From the NCBI RefSeq assembly GCF_017744555.1, contig NZ_JAGIBD010000014.1, positions 1 to 64,000 on the forward strand: a stretch of 64,000 nt of DNA, written 5' to 3'. This DNA is from Cellulomonas sp. (GTDB taxonomy: Bacteria; Actinomycetota; Actinomycetes; Actinomycetales; Cellulomonadaceae). The notes beneath the pieces are model-generated. The model had not been told where the DNA came from and did not search any database. It worked only from the letters and a program-made list of their open reading frames with translations. Position 1 is the first letter of the stretch. Each line of letters begins with the position of its first letter. Made by a program: the position numbers and the translations under genes. Below are positions 27,424 to 36,327 of the stretch, piece by piece.

Positions 27424-29277
27424 GTGACGCGCGGCGTCGGCCGCACGGCGACGGTCAGCTCGCTCAGCTACGACGCCGCCGGTCAGATCGTCGGGGTCGG
27501 CCACCGCTCCCTCGGTGCCGGGGACGTGGCGAACTACCAGGTGACGCGGGACTCGCTCGGCAACCCGACCCGTGTGCTCAGCTCGAACGCGGGCAACCTG
27601 ACCGTCGACGAGTACACGTACGACGCGGTGAGCCGGCTGACGAGCGTGTGCCGGCCCGAGTGGTGGGGCCAGTCGTGCTCGCCGTCCTCCACGAAGACCA
27701 CATACACCTACGACAAGGTCGGCAACCGCAAGAAGGCCGCCGTCACCTCAATCGTGCGAGGCAAGGCGCGCACGATCACCACGACCTCGACCTACGACGC
27801 CGCCGACCAGCTGCTGACCGAGAGCACGGCCGGCGCCGTGACCGCCTCGTTCGGGTACGACGCCAACGGCCGCCAGACGTCCGCCACGACCACCGACGGA
27901 ACCCAGACCCGGACGTACGGCGCGTCCGGTGAGCTGATGTCGGTCGACCTCACGGACGGACGCCAAGTCACCTACACGCGCGACGCCTCGGGCAACGAGA
28001 CCTCGCGGTCGGTGGACGGGATGCTGGACGCATCGTGGTCGTGGGACCTGGCAACGGGGCTGGCGGTCCGCACCGGCCAGTACGACGCGCAGGGCGAGCT
28101 GTCGCAGACGTGGCTGCCTGATCCCACCTCCGGCACCGGCGCGAACCTGGCTTCGACCACCACAACAACCGGCGCGAACTGGCTTCTGACCGACCCGTTC
28201 TCGACCGTGACTGCGGCAGCCAGCACCGGTGACGGCTCCCAGTCGGGGTCCCGCGTGCTCGACCCGTTCGGTATGGCGACGACCGGCTCGCCGGCGTCGG
28301 GCGTCCTGGCGGGGGAGACCATGGGCTTCCATGGCCAGTTCCGCGACGACCTGACCGGCCTGGACGATCTGCGCGCCCGCGCGTACGACGCCCGCTTGGG
28401 CCGGTTCGTCGGACCCGACGCCGTCAGCATCCCCACCGGCGCGACGTTCGAGAACGCCTACGGCTACGCCTCGGCCAACCCGTTGACCGGGATAGACGCG
28501 ACCGGCAACTTCTCCTGCTCCAACCTGCAAGGTCTGTGCGACAGCCCGGCCTTCCTGTGGAACGAGGTCGTCGGGTTCGCCAACGCCGCGATGGGCATGG
28601 CCATGGCCATCGCCCACCCGATGGACACCTATTGGGCGATGCGCGGCGCGTGCCAGGCCGGCCTGGACCAGTGGAATCCTGACGGAGGCAACTCGCTCGA
28701 AGGTTGGCTCCAGTGCACCGACAACCTCAACCCCATGGCACGTATCCGCGACAGCTTCAGCACGTCGCTTGATTCGAGTTGCAGCACCGCCCAATCCGGT
28801 CAGGCCTTCGGTGAGGGTCTGTTCGGCGTCGCGGCCACAGCGGCCCCACTCAAGGGCTTGGGCTCTGCAAAGGTTCCGTTTGCTGACCCCGCTGTCACCG
28901 CCGCGACCCGTGGCGGCGTCAAGGCGCCGCCTCGCCTTGCCCCGCCCCCGGAGCTAAACTCCGTCCGTTCCGCCCCGCCGAGTGCGTTTACTCGGACCGA
29001 AGCGCTCAGTGGCCGGGCATCTTCTCGAACTGTCGCTGAGATCACTGAGTCCATGCGGCTCAACGGATGGCAGGGAGAACCGATTAAGGTGGTTGAACTC
29101 AACGGTGAAAAAATCGTGGTAGATGGTCATCACCGGCTTGCTGCGGCTAAGCGTGCGGGAATCGATGTTCAGTATGAGGTGGTCGACCCGTCTACTGTGA
29201 TCGGGCCCGGTAAGTGGTCGTCGGTAGATGAAATCCTCCGCGACGCCTATTCGGTCGGACCGAATCGAATCCAATGA
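27424..29277 (+). CDS. Headless Rhs/YD-repeat protein with ParB-like C-terminal toxin domain
   Basis: This open frame encodes 617 residues; Rhs similarity starts earlier (about 27376), directly after the integrase stop and in the same frame, so the N-terminal secretion and shell parts are missing. YD repeats (LSYDAAGQI, YTYDAVSRL, YTYDKVGNR) occupy about residues 15-260; the Rhs core ends with LDDLRARAYDARLGRFVGPD near 325 and NPLTGIDATGN near 355. The last 90 residues contain KVVELNGEKIVVDGHHRLAA (about 553-572), resembling the ParB/Srx nuclease fold used as a toxin tip in polymorphic toxins. No ribosome binding site precedes the GTG. It is likely a displaced toxin end, expressed only after recombination or read-through. 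Confidence 0.75.
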   Translation: MTRGVGRTATVSSLSYDAAGQIVGVGHRSLGAGDVANYQVTRDSLGNPTRVLSSNAGNLTVDEYTYDAVSRLTSVCRPEWWGQSCSPSSTKTTYTYDKVGNRKKAAVTSIVRGKARTITTTSTYDAADQLLTESTAGAVTASFGYDANGRQTSATTTDGTQTRTYGASGELMSVDLTDGRQVTYTRDASGNETSRSVDGMLDASWSWDLATGLAVRTGQYDAQGELSQTWLPDPTSGTGANLASTTTTTGANWLLTDPFSTVTAAASTGDGSQSGSRVLDPFGMATTGSPASGVLAGETMGFHGQFRDDLTGLDDLRARAYDARLGRFVGPDAVSIPTGATFENAYGYASANPLTGIDATGNFSCSNLQGLCDSPAFLWNEVVGFANAAMGMAMAIAHPMDTYWAMRGACQAGLDQWNPDGGNSLEGWLQCTDNLNPMARIRDSFSTSLDSSCSTAQSGQAFGEGLFGVAATAAPLKGLGSAKVPFADPAVTAATRGGVKAPPRLAPPPELNSVRSAPPSAFTRTEALSGRASSRTVAEITESMRLNGWQGEPIKVVELNGEKIVVDGHHRLAAAKRAGIDVQYEVVDPSTVIGPGKWSSVDEILRDAYSVGPNRIQ

Positions 29278-29702
29278 CCCCGGCGGAAGTGGTGCGCGGC
29301 TTCGCCATCCTCACGGCTCAGTGTCTCGATGCCCTCATGATCACATTTGAAGGCATCGAGAAGCGGGCGGTTGCTGAAGGGGCACTTCTACTGCGGCGCG
29401 ATGGTTCGGGGCCTGCGCGGAGTGGACGACTAGAGCCGCTCGGACGATATGTGTTGCACGGGCGCGGTTGCAGATTCGAACTCGACTCTGGGGAGGACCT
29501 GGACGTTGATTGGGACTCTGATGGTCGCGCAATATTCGACACCTGGCGAATGCTGATGTTCGCGAGATCAATTCACGCGAATTCGGTCGATCGTGAGAGT
29601 CTGCGCTTGGCGGCGATCGATGACCCCCTGCTATGGCATGTAAAAGACGATTGGTTCACGTGGGCCGATCGAAACTATGACCTTCGGAAGTCACGTGCCT
29701 GA
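29274..29702 (+). CDS. Probable immunity protein (DUF6896-like)
   Basis: This 142-residue soluble protein overlaps the toxin stop by four bases (ATGA), the usual arrangement of a polymorphic-toxin immunity gene. The segment YVLHGRGCRFELDSGEDLDV and the following DGRAIFDTWRMLMFARS resemble, from memory, the DUF6896 family found next to Rhs tips. Base composition and codon use are visibly lower in GC than the host genes, in line with transfer. Family assignment is moderate; the immunity role is inferred from position. Confidence 0.68.
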   Translation: MTPAEVVRGFAILTAQCLDALMITFEGIEKRAVAEGALLLRRDGSGPARSGRLEPLGRYVLHGRGCRFELDSGEDLDVDWDSDGRAIFDTWRMLMFARSIHANSVDRESLRLAAIDDPLLWHVKDDWFTWADRNYDLRKSRA

Positions 29703-30006
29703 GGGCGAGGCCGCTAGCACTTCGGAAGGACACCACTGCGCGACGGAGTACCGCGCGGCACGGTGGCGGGATCTGCCCCGCGCGGTACGAGGCCCTGCCC
29801 CGTGGCCAGGGCAACCCGTCCTAGCGTCCGGCTGGCGAGTGGACACAAATTGGACAGTTTGCGGCACCGAAGGACCTCGAGAAACCCCGATCCGGGCCGG
29901 TGGAATCGGCTCGCGACGCACGTAGATGCCGGCGTCGGCCCAGGTCAGCCCAAGTTCCGGGAGAGTCACCGAGATCCGCACGAGCTGCCAACGCACCGCC
30001 GTACTT
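29703..30006. other. Right end of the element without a convincing gene
   Basis: About 300 bp between the immunity gene and the right repeat show no supported reading frame. The sequence AATTGGACAG near 29849 resembles the arm-like repeat near attL. Confidence 0.5.
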
Positions 30007-30062
30007 CAGGGGGTGAGGGGTTCGAGTCCCCTCAGCTCCACCGAAGTCGCAGGTCAGAGGCC
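30007..30062 (+). repeat. Right attachment repeat (attR)
   Basis: This is the second copy of the 56-bp repeat: a tRNA-Ala 3' half without the 5' half, so it is not a functional tRNA. The chromosome resumes immediately after it. Confidence 0.88.
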
Positions 30063-30095
30063 GTTTCTCCCGAGGGAGAGGCGGCCTCTTTCTTG
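30056..30095 (+). terminator. Original tRNA-Ala terminator, at attR
   Basis: AGAGGCCG pairs with CGGCCTCT, with an inner CTCC-CGAG-GGAG stem, followed by TTTCTTG. It is a classical intrinsic terminator. Its left arm starts inside the attachment repeat, which shows that attR carries the ancestral downstream side of the tRNA gene. Confidence 0.8.
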
Positions 30096-30426
30096 TTGCT
30101 GGACAGAAGATGGGACGCCGTGCAGCGACGGCCCGGCCTGGACCCGCTGGTGCACCGGCCGCGACACGGCGCCCGTCCTGCGATCCCGCCCCTGGTCTGT
30201 GCCTGCCTGACCCGGCGCGGCTAGACGCGGACAGGCATGTCCGCTCTCGAGCTGGCCTGTGCCCCCATCGACCCCACCACGCGGGCGGGTCACCCTGGCT
30301 GCTCTGGAAGCCTGGCTGCACTCGAGCGGAACCGCGCCCGGCCGGGTCGACAGGGGGCGAGCGTGGGCCGGCGGGCCGCGGACGGCGACCCGCCGGCCCA
30401 GGGGCTGCGGCCTGGGTGCCGTGTGG
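30096..30426. other. Intergenic region downstream of attR with an arcA terminator
   Basis: No gene is supported here. An 11-bp perfect inverted repeat, GGGCCGGCGGG (30365-30375) and CCCGCCGGCCC (30389-30399), with a 13-nt loop is a likely terminator for the minus-strand arcA transcript. Confidence 0.55.
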
Positions 30427-31716
30427 TCAGAGGACGGCGTCCCGGATGATCGGGGACGTCATGCAGTGGCCTCCGCCGCGTCCGCGGCCCAGCTCGCCGC
30501 CGGCGATCTCGATCACCTCGATGCCCGCTGCACGCAGCAGGCCGTTGGTCGTCGTGTTGCGGTCGTACGTGAAGACGACGCCAGGCTCGAGAGCCACCGC
30601 GTTGTTGCCCGCATCCCATTGCTGGCGCTCGGACTCGTAGACGTCCCCGCCGGTCTGGATCTCGCACAAGTACGGCAGACCCATCTCGGCGGCGACGACG
30701 TCGAGGAAGCGCGTGGCGCCCATGTCGGTGATGTGCAGGCCCGCCGGGCCGTGCCCGGGACGCAGGACGAACGCGTGGATGGCGTCGACGATGGGCGGGT
30801 GGAACAGCACGGTGTCGACGTCGACGAACGTCATGACGGTGTCCAGGTGCATGGCCGCCCGGAGTCGGGGCATCCCGGCCACGACCACCGAGGAGGCCGC
30901 ACCCGCGGCGAACAGCGCCTGTGCCACTTGGGTGATGGCCTGACGGGACGTCCGCTCGCTCATGCCCATCAGGACGGTGCCGTTGCCGACGGGCATGATG
31001 TCGCCGCCCTCGAACGTGGCGTCACCGTGGTCGAGCTCCGGGTCGCCCCACCAGATCGTCGAGCCGACGAAGTCCGGGTGGAACTCGTAGACCGCCTTCA
31101 TCAGGAGCGTCTCGTCGTGCCGGGCGGGCCAGAACAACGGATTGAGCGTGACACCGCCGTACAGCCAGCTGGTGGTGTCGCGGGTGAACAGGGAGTTCGG
31201 AACGGGCTTGAGCAGGTACTCGCGCAGGTCCGGGGAGTACTCCGCCAGGGACCGATATCCGGTCGGCAGGTCCGGCACGTCGGACGTCGCCAGACCGCCG
31301 AGGAGGTGCTCCGCGAGCCGGCCGGGCGCGAGGCCGTCGAGGAACGCGCGGGTGGCCTCGACCAGGCCCGCGCCGACGGTCTCGGGTGTGATCTTGCGGT
31401 CCAGCAACCAGTCCCGGGCTCCCGCGACGGTCATGGTCTGTGCGAGCACGTCGTGAAGCTCGACGACGTCGACGCCGTGGGCCGTGAGCTCCGCCGTGAA
31501 CGCCGCGTGGTCGTCGATGGCCTTGTCGACCCAGAGCACGTCGTCGAACAACAGGGCGTCCGAGTTGGTGGGCGTCAGCCGGCGGTGCGCCAGCCCGGGC
31601 CGGCAGACGAGCACCTTGCGCAGGCGGCCGACCTCGGAGTGGACGCCGTAGGACGCCGACGGGGCGGGACTGGCCACCGGAGTGTCGATCGGGGCGTGGG
31701 CGAACGTGGTGGTCAT
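30427..31716 (-). CDS. arcA: Arginine deiminase
   Basis: This enzyme hydrolyses arginine to citrulline and ammonia, the first step of the arginine deiminase pathway (ATP yield and acid protection). It has 429 residues. Conserved pieces are [18 protein letters not shown] near residue 24, [20 protein letters not shown] near 170, [21 protein letters not shown] near 230, [18 protein letters not shown] near 290, and the catalytic Cys in GGGHCMTSP near 418. The ATG has AAGGAG upstream. The antiporter gene lies 38 bp upstream in the same direction. arcB and arcC are not in this window. Confidence 0.95.
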   Translation of the reverse strand: MTTTFAHAPIDTPVASPAPSASYGVHSEVGRLRKVLVCRPGLAHRRLTPTNSDALLFDDVLWVDKAIDDHAAFTAELTAHGVDVVELHDVLAQTMTVAGARDWLLDRKITPETVGAGLVEATRAFLDGLAPGRLAEHLLGGLATSDVPDLPTGYRSLAEYSPDLREYLLKPVPNSLFTRDTTSWLYGGVTLNPLFWPARHDETLLMKAVYEFHPDFVGSTIWWGDPELDHGDATFEGGDIMPVGNGTVLMGMSERTSRQAITQVAQALFAAGAASSVVVAGMPRLRAAMHLDTVMTFVDVDTVLFHPPIVDAIHAFVLRPGHGPAGLHITDMGATRFLDVVAAEMGLPYLCEIQTGGDVYESERQQWDAGNNAVALEPGVVFTYDRNTTTNGLLRAAGIEVIEIAGGELGRGRGGGHCMTSPIIRDAVL

Positions 31717-31754
31717 GAGAGTTCTCCTTCGGGGGTGGAACAGGCGGGGATGGG

Positions 31755-33254
31755 TCAGATCTGCACGACGCCGGTGGCGAGGAGCACGATGCCGACGAGG
31801 GCGAAGACGGCGACGACCAGGAACGTCACACGTCCGGCTCGCGTGAACACGGGCTCGCCGCGCTCGCGCCGCGCACGGAGGTAGAGGAGCGACGCCGGGG
31901 CAAGCAGCAGGCACGCGAGGAACACGAACACGTAGCCGGCGGCCCAGACGAGGAACAGGGTGTAGACGGTCGAGACAGCCGCGACGAGGATCTCCAGGAC
32001 GCGGGTGCGGGGTGCGACGTCGTCGTACCCGTCCCGGCGTACCGCGATCTTCAGCGCGTATGCGCTGGCCAGGGCGAAGGGTGCGAGCGCGAGGGCGGCG
32101 GTGAGGTCCAGGCTGAAGTCGAGCGCGTTGTCGACGAACTGGATCGCGAAGAGGATCGTGGTGACCAGCACCGAGGTCCACAGCACGGCGTTCTGCGGGA
32201 CGCCACGGCTGTTCGTCCGCGCCAGGTGCCGCGGCATGTCGCGGTCCTTGGCGGCCGCGTACAGGACGTCGGCCGCGAGCAGCTGCCACGCCAGGTAGGC
32301 GCCTAGCACCGAGACGATGAGGCCGATCCGGATGAGCGTGCCGCCCCACGGCCCGACGGCCGCCTCGAGGACGCCGCCGATCGACGGCTGGGCGAGCGCG
32401 GCGATCTCGGCGCGCGGGAGGATGCCGTACGCGAGGATCGAGATGCTGGCGAAGAGGGCGAGCACCGAGGTGAACCCGAGGATGGTGGCCCGGCCGACGT
32501 CCCGGCGCTTGCGGGCGTACCGCGAGTACACGCTCGCCCCCTCGATCCCGAGGAAGACGAAGACTGTGATGAGCATGGTGCCCTGGACCTGCGCGAACAG
32601 GGACGAGCCTCCCGGGAGGTCGTATCCGCCGGTCAGGTTGCCGACGAAGACTTCCCGGTCGAAGTACACGATCGCGAGGACGAGGAACAGGGCGAGCGGA
32701 ACCAGCTTGGCGACGGTGACGACGGCGTTGATGCCCGTCGCCTCCCTGACCCCGCGACGGATGAGCGCGAAGAAGCCCCAGATCGCCGCCGTGGAGAGGG
32801 CGAACGCGAGCCACGTGTTGCCCTCACCGAGGTACGACCCCAGCCCCGGGAACAGCTGGGACAGTGTGGTCATGATGAGCACCCAGTAGAAGGCGTTCCC
32901 CGCGCAGGCGCTGGCCCAGAAGCCGAAGGCCGACAGGAACCCGGGATAGTCGCCGAACCCCTCACGGGCGTACACGTAGACGCCGTTGTCCAGCGTGGGC
33001 TTGCGGATCGCGAGCTTCTGGAACACGAACGCGAGCGACAGCATCCCGAGGCCCGCGATCGTCCACGCGATGACGGCGCCGTAGACGCCCGTCTGGGAGG
33101 CGAAGCGCGACGGGAGCTGGAAGACGCCCGCGCCGACCATCGACCCCACAACCATGGCGGTCAGGGCGGGCAGCGCAAGCGTCGCGACTCTCGGCGGACG
33201 TTCTCCGGCACCGGATGCCGAAGCCTGCGCCGGCTTGGTGGCGGTCATGGTCAT
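31755..33254 (-). CDS. arcD: Arginine/ornithine antiporter-like APC permease
   Basis: This is a 499-residue amino-acid permease of the APC superfamily with about 12-13 hydrophobic segments. The N-terminal helix contains [18 protein letters not shown], the typical first-helix motif; [19 protein letters not shown] near residue 250 matches basic amino-acid antiporters. Position directly upstream of arcA indicates arginine/ornithine (or citrulline) exchange. The ATG at 33254 is chosen for GGGAG upstream; a longer in-frame start lacks support. The 196-bp region before it shows no gene. Confidence 0.85.
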   Translation of the reverse strand: MTMTATKPAQASASGAGERPPRVATLALPALTAMVVGSMVGAGVFQLPSRFASQTGVYGAVIAWTIAGLGMLSLAFVFQKLAIRKPTLDNGVYVYAREGFGDYPGFLSAFGFWASACAGNAFYWVLIMTTLSQLFPGLGSYLGEGNTWLAFALSTAAIWGFFALIRRGVREATGINAVVTVAKLVPLALFLVLAIVYFDREVFVGNLTGGYDLPGGSSLFAQVQGTMLITVFVFLGIEGASVYSRYARKRRDVGRATILGFTSVLALFASISILAYGILPRAEIAALAQPSIGGVLEAAVGPWGGTLIRIGLIVSVLGAYLAWQLLAADVLYAAAKDRDMPRHLARTNSRGVPQNAVLWTSVLVTTILFAIQFVDNALDFSLDLTAALALAPFALASAYALKIAVRRDGYDDVAPRTRVLEILVAAVSTVYTLFLVWAAGYVFVFLACLLLAPASLLYLRARRERGEPVFTRAGRVTFLVVAVFALVGIVLLATGVVQI

Positions 33255-33450
33255 GGGTTTCTCCCGGGGTCGGGGTGGGCGGCCCGACGTTCCCGGGCTC
33301 GCACCATGCACCCTGCGCCCGTGCCCCGACGCACCGGTCGACCTCTGCGTGGAAACACGCACGCACAGCCCGGAGACCTCGCACGCCCAGCGTGCCTGCC
33401 GCCTCGCCGCGCCTCCGTGGTCGCCTGTGCCTACCCGGCCGGCGACGCCG

Positions 33451-34644
33451 TCATCGGTCCGGAGCGAGCGTGAACGGAAGGCGGAACGTCAGCCGGCCGC
33501 CGCCTTCGGGGTTGGAGCCGAGCTCCAGCGAGCCGCCCCGATGCTCGAGCCGCTCGCGGTGACGGTGCAGGCCGTGCAGGGGCGGATCAGGCAGCGTGGG
33601 ACCGGTCCCGTCGTCGTCGACGACGGTGGTGAACACCCAGCGGTCGGGGTCGGCGGTGGGCTCGGCGTCCGCCCGGACATGAACGCTCCGGGCGTGGCCG
33701 TGCCTGAGGGCGTTGCTGACGGCTTCCTCGACGGTGTAGATCACCACGAGCCGCTCCGCCACCGGCATCCGTGCCGATCCTCGCGAGATGAGCTGCTGGT
33801 ACATGGGGCCCAGCTCGATCGAGGTCCTCACCTGCGGCGGGAGTCGATGGAGCAGCAGCTGGATCGCCTCTTCCGTCCCGAGGTCCGCCCCTGACGGGAA
33901 CACCGCGTGGCTGAGGGAGCGCACGTCCTGCTCCCGGATCTCCTCGAGCGCCTCGGCCCACCTTCGCACGTCCGCCGCCCGGGGGAGCGCACCCTCGGCG
34001 TCCAGCTGCTCGGCCAGCTGGTCGAGCCCGGCCGTCACGGCGACGAGGTGGTACTGGAGTGTCCCGTGCAGCTGGTCGAACACCAACCGCCGGACGCGGA
34101 TCTCCTCGTCCTGCAGCGCGTCCACCGCCTGTCGCGCCCGGGTCGCCTCCAGCTCCCGTTGGCGCGCCTCGCTCCGCGCGCGCTCGACGAGGGTCGCCGC
34201 GACGAGCGCCGCCAGGACGCCCACCACGCCCGAGCAGAATCCGAGCAGTCCGATCCCGAGGATGTACCGGGAGTCGACCGGGGTGCTGCTGACGGCCACG
34301 AGTGCCGCCATACGTGGCACCGACGCGACCGCGGCGACCCCCGCCGACAGGAGCACGCGGGCCGTCCAACCGCGCGTCAGCACGCCGAGCGCCAGTGTCC
34401 CGGCCAGGACCACGAAGCCGTACGCCAGGTTGATCAGCAGGATCGCGGTGCCGTCGGCCACCACGCCGATGGCGCTGCGCTCGTGCTCGACCGCCTCCCG
34501 GAGCCCGCCCCACGCCGCCCACGCCCCGAGCGCCATCAAGGCGTACAGCGTGAAGTTCGTCGCGCCCACCACGAGCGACACCTGGCGCAGCTCGCGCTGC
34601 GTCGATCCATGGGCGGGATCGCGCGCGACGGTCAGGCCCGCCAC
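33451..34644 (-). CDS. Membrane sensor histidine kinase (NarX/DesK-like)
   Basis: This 397-residue sensor has four or five membrane helices in the first 160 residues, a coiled linker (ERARSEARQRELEATRARQA), and a dimerisation/phosphoacceptor segment with His in VFDQLHGTLQYHLVAV near residue 205. The ATPase N-box is EEAVSNALRHGHA near 313 and the G-box region is rich in Gly/Asp. The GTG start lies 13 bp inside the end of the upstream response-regulator gene, so the pair is co-translated. The signal is unknown. Confidence 0.85.
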   Translation of the reverse strand: MAGLTVARDPAHGSTQRELRQVSLVVGATNFTLYALMALGAWAAWGGLREAVEHERSAIGVVADGTAILLINLAYGFVVLAGTLALGVLTRGWTARVLLSAGVAAVASVPRMAALVAVSSTPVDSRYILGIGLLGFCSGVVGVLAALVAATLVERARSEARQRELEATRARQAVDALQDEEIRVRRLVFDQLHGTLQYHLVAVTAGLDQLAEQLDAEGALPRAADVRRWAEALEEIREQDVRSLSHAVFPSGADLGTEEAIQLLLHRLPPQVRTSIELGPMYQQLISRGSARMPVAERLVVIYTVEEAVSNALRHGHARSVHVRADAEPTADPDRWVFTTVVDDDGTGPTLPDPPLHGLHRHRERLEHRGGSLELGSNPEGGGRLTFRLPFTLAPDR

Positions 34645-35297
34645 GACCGCCCCGTCTGCTCGAGGAACGCGAGGACAGCGGCCACGCGGCGGTTGTGGCC
34701 GGCGCCGTCGATACCGAGCCTCCGGTAGATGGTCTGGAGGTGGCTCTCGACGGAGCGCTCGTTGATCCCCAGCCTCTCGCCGGCGGCGTGGTTGGACAGG
34801 CCTTCCGCCACGAGCCGCAACACACCGAACTGCGCGGGGGTGAGCTCCGAGACGGCGGTGTCGGGCCTGGGGACGGAGCGCTGCACGAGGTAGGGGTCCA
34901 GCACCACCTGGCCCTGCGCGGTCGCGACGACTGCGCGCACCAGGACGTCGCGCGCGAAGCTCGACCGCTTGGAGAGGTAGCTCCAGGGACGGCTCACCTG
35001 CTCCTGGACCGTCGTGAACAGGCCCATGACGTCCTCGCTGGAGAGCAGCATGATCGCGAGACGGGGGTCCGCGCGTTGCAGCGTCACGCCGAGAGCGACC
35101 CCGTTGCCGTCGGGAAGATTGACGTCCAGCAGCGCCACGTCACAGGAGCCGGGCGTGAACACCAGCCTGGCCTCGGACACCCCCGGCACCGCGTGCACGA
35201 CGCGGATGCTCTCGTGCGCCGCGAGCGTCTGCTCCAGCATGGAGCGCATCAGCGCCTCATCCTCGACGATGCCGACCCGTGTGATGGGCGTCACCAT
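34632..35297 (-). CDS. NarL/LuxR-family response regulator
   Basis: This 221-residue regulator has a receiver domain (GIVEDEALMRSML at the start; phosphoacceptor Asp in VALLDVNLPDGNG near residue 60; Lys in YLSKRSS near 110) and a C-terminal LuxR helix-turn-helix (LTPAQFGVLRLVAEGLSNHA, then INERSVESHLQTIYRRLGI). The ATG at 35297 is preceded by TACGAT (35310-35305) with 7 nt between, suggesting a leaderless transcript; longer in-frame starts lie upstream of this promoter. Confidence 0.88.
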   Translation of the reverse strand: MVTPITRVGIVEDEALMRSMLEQTLAAHESIRVVHAVPGVSEARLVFTPGSCDVALLDVNLPDGNGVALGVTLQRADPRLAIMLLSSEDVMGLFTTVQEQVSRPWSYLSKRSSFARDVLVRAVVATAQGQVVLDPYLVQRSVPRPDTAVSELTPAQFGVLRLVAEGLSNHAAGERLGINERSVESHLQTIYRRLGIDGAGHNRRVAAVLAFLEQTGRSWRA

Positions 35298-35403
35298 GAG
35301 CCCGATCGTAGGCGACGCCGCGCGTCTCGCGTCCGGTGGAGGCGTCAGGCTCACGTGCGGGCACGCCCGTCGAACCCCGCGGCGCAGGGCTCGCCGGAGC
35401 CTG

Positions 35404-36081
35404 TCAGCTCGATCCGACCGGAGCCAGCTCCCGCTGGGGAGCGTGAACGTGCGACCTGGCGTGATCGCGGATGCGGTCCATCGACTCGTCGAGCGCACGC
35501 GCGAGTGCCGCGGCACGCCGCAGACTGGCCGCCACCCGCACGGGCGGGCGTCCATGGTGGCGGTAGGCGAGCCTGTGCTCGAGGCATGCCCAGAAGTCCA
35601 TGGCGACCGAGCGCAGCTGGATCTCGACGACCGCGCCGTGAGCTCCGTCCGCGCGGTGCACCGGCACCTCGACGATGAGGTGGAGGGCTCGGTACCCGCT
35701 CGCCTTGGGATGCCTGACGTAGTCGCGCTCGTCGAGCAGGGTGATCCCGGGCAGCGCGAGGACGGCGTTGCGCACCTCGCGCAGGTCGGACAAGAAGGCG
35801 CACACCAGGCGGAGGCCCGCCAGGTCCAGCATCTCCCGCCGGAGCCCCTCCTCGCACAGGGCGATCCGCTTGCGCCGTGCCTTCGCGAGGATCGAGTCGG
35901 GCGACTTCAACCGCCACGAGACGTGCTCGACGGGGTCGTGGCCCAGCTGGTCACGCAGGGTGCGGCGGACGTCGTCGAGCTGCAGGACGACCTGCGCGAG
36001 CGCGGGGCGGTAGTCCTGCGCGAGGCGTTCGAGGTCGACGGCCGCGCTGGCGGCCGGAGAGGCGAGGGAGGTCAAGGGCAC
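35404..36081 (-). CDS. Small alarmone synthetase (RelP/RelQ-like GTP pyrophosphokinase)
   Basis: This is a stand-alone (p)ppGpp synthetase domain of about 225 residues without hydrolase or TGS/ACT domains. Motifs are HVSWRLKSPDSILAKARRKR, DLAGLRLVCAFLSDL, DYVRHPKASGYRALHLIVEVP and VVEIQLRSVAMDFWACLEHR. They fit the ATP/GTP-binding and Mg-binding positions of small alarmone synthetases. The start at 36081 (GTG) is chosen because GAGGAT lies about 8 nt upstream; an ATG at 36132 would add 17 residues. It stands alone, near stress-related genes. Confidence 0.88.
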   Translation of the reverse strand: MPLTSLASPAASAAVDLERLAQDYRPALAQVVLQLDDVRRTLRDQLGHDPVEHVSWRLKSPDSILAKARRKRIALCEEGLRREMLDLAGLRLVCAFLSDLREVRNAVLALPGITLLDERDYVRHPKASGYRALHLIVEVPVHRADGAHGAVVEIQLRSVAMDFWACLEHRLAYRHHGRPPVRVAASLRRAAALARALDESMDRIRDHARSHVHAPQRELAPVGSS

Positions 36082-36327
36082 GGCTGATCCTCGGGTGTCG
36101 TGCGGAGCGGGCAGCCCCGACTCCACGCCCATCGCCTGTCGCGCCGTCGCAGGGTTGCGTGGAACCACGTACCGGTCAGGGGAAACCCCCGAACCTTCGC
36201 GTGGCCTCGAGGCTCGGAGGACAGTCCGAGGGCGTCCGCCGACCCTCCTCACGACGACGTCGGCCACGGCGCCAGGCGCCGGTCCGCAGGCGTCGCGCAC
36301 CGAGAACCGCCACGCGGTGGCCGGCGG

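Larger units (their letters stand above)
26235..30062. mobile_element. Minimal tRNA-Ala integrative element carrying an Rhs toxin tip
   Basis: A 56-bp direct repeat (26235-26290 and 30007-30062, 54 of 56 identical) bounds the element. The left copy is the 3' half of an intact tRNA-Ala gene, as expected when a tyrosine recombinase integrates and restores the tRNA. The cargo is an integrase next to the tRNA, an Rhs C-terminal fragment, and a small gene overlapping its end. No replication or transfer genes are seen, so it is either a mobilisable cassette or the remnant of a larger island. Confidence 0.8.

Noticed and set aside
30007..30062. A second tRNA-Ala gene
   Set aside because: Only the 3' half is present; the acceptor 5' strand, D arm and anticodon loop are missing.
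33590..33612. GGGACCGGTCCC as a second DosR-like site
   Set aside because: Spacing between half-sites is 2 nt, not 4, and it lies inside the histidine kinase coding region.
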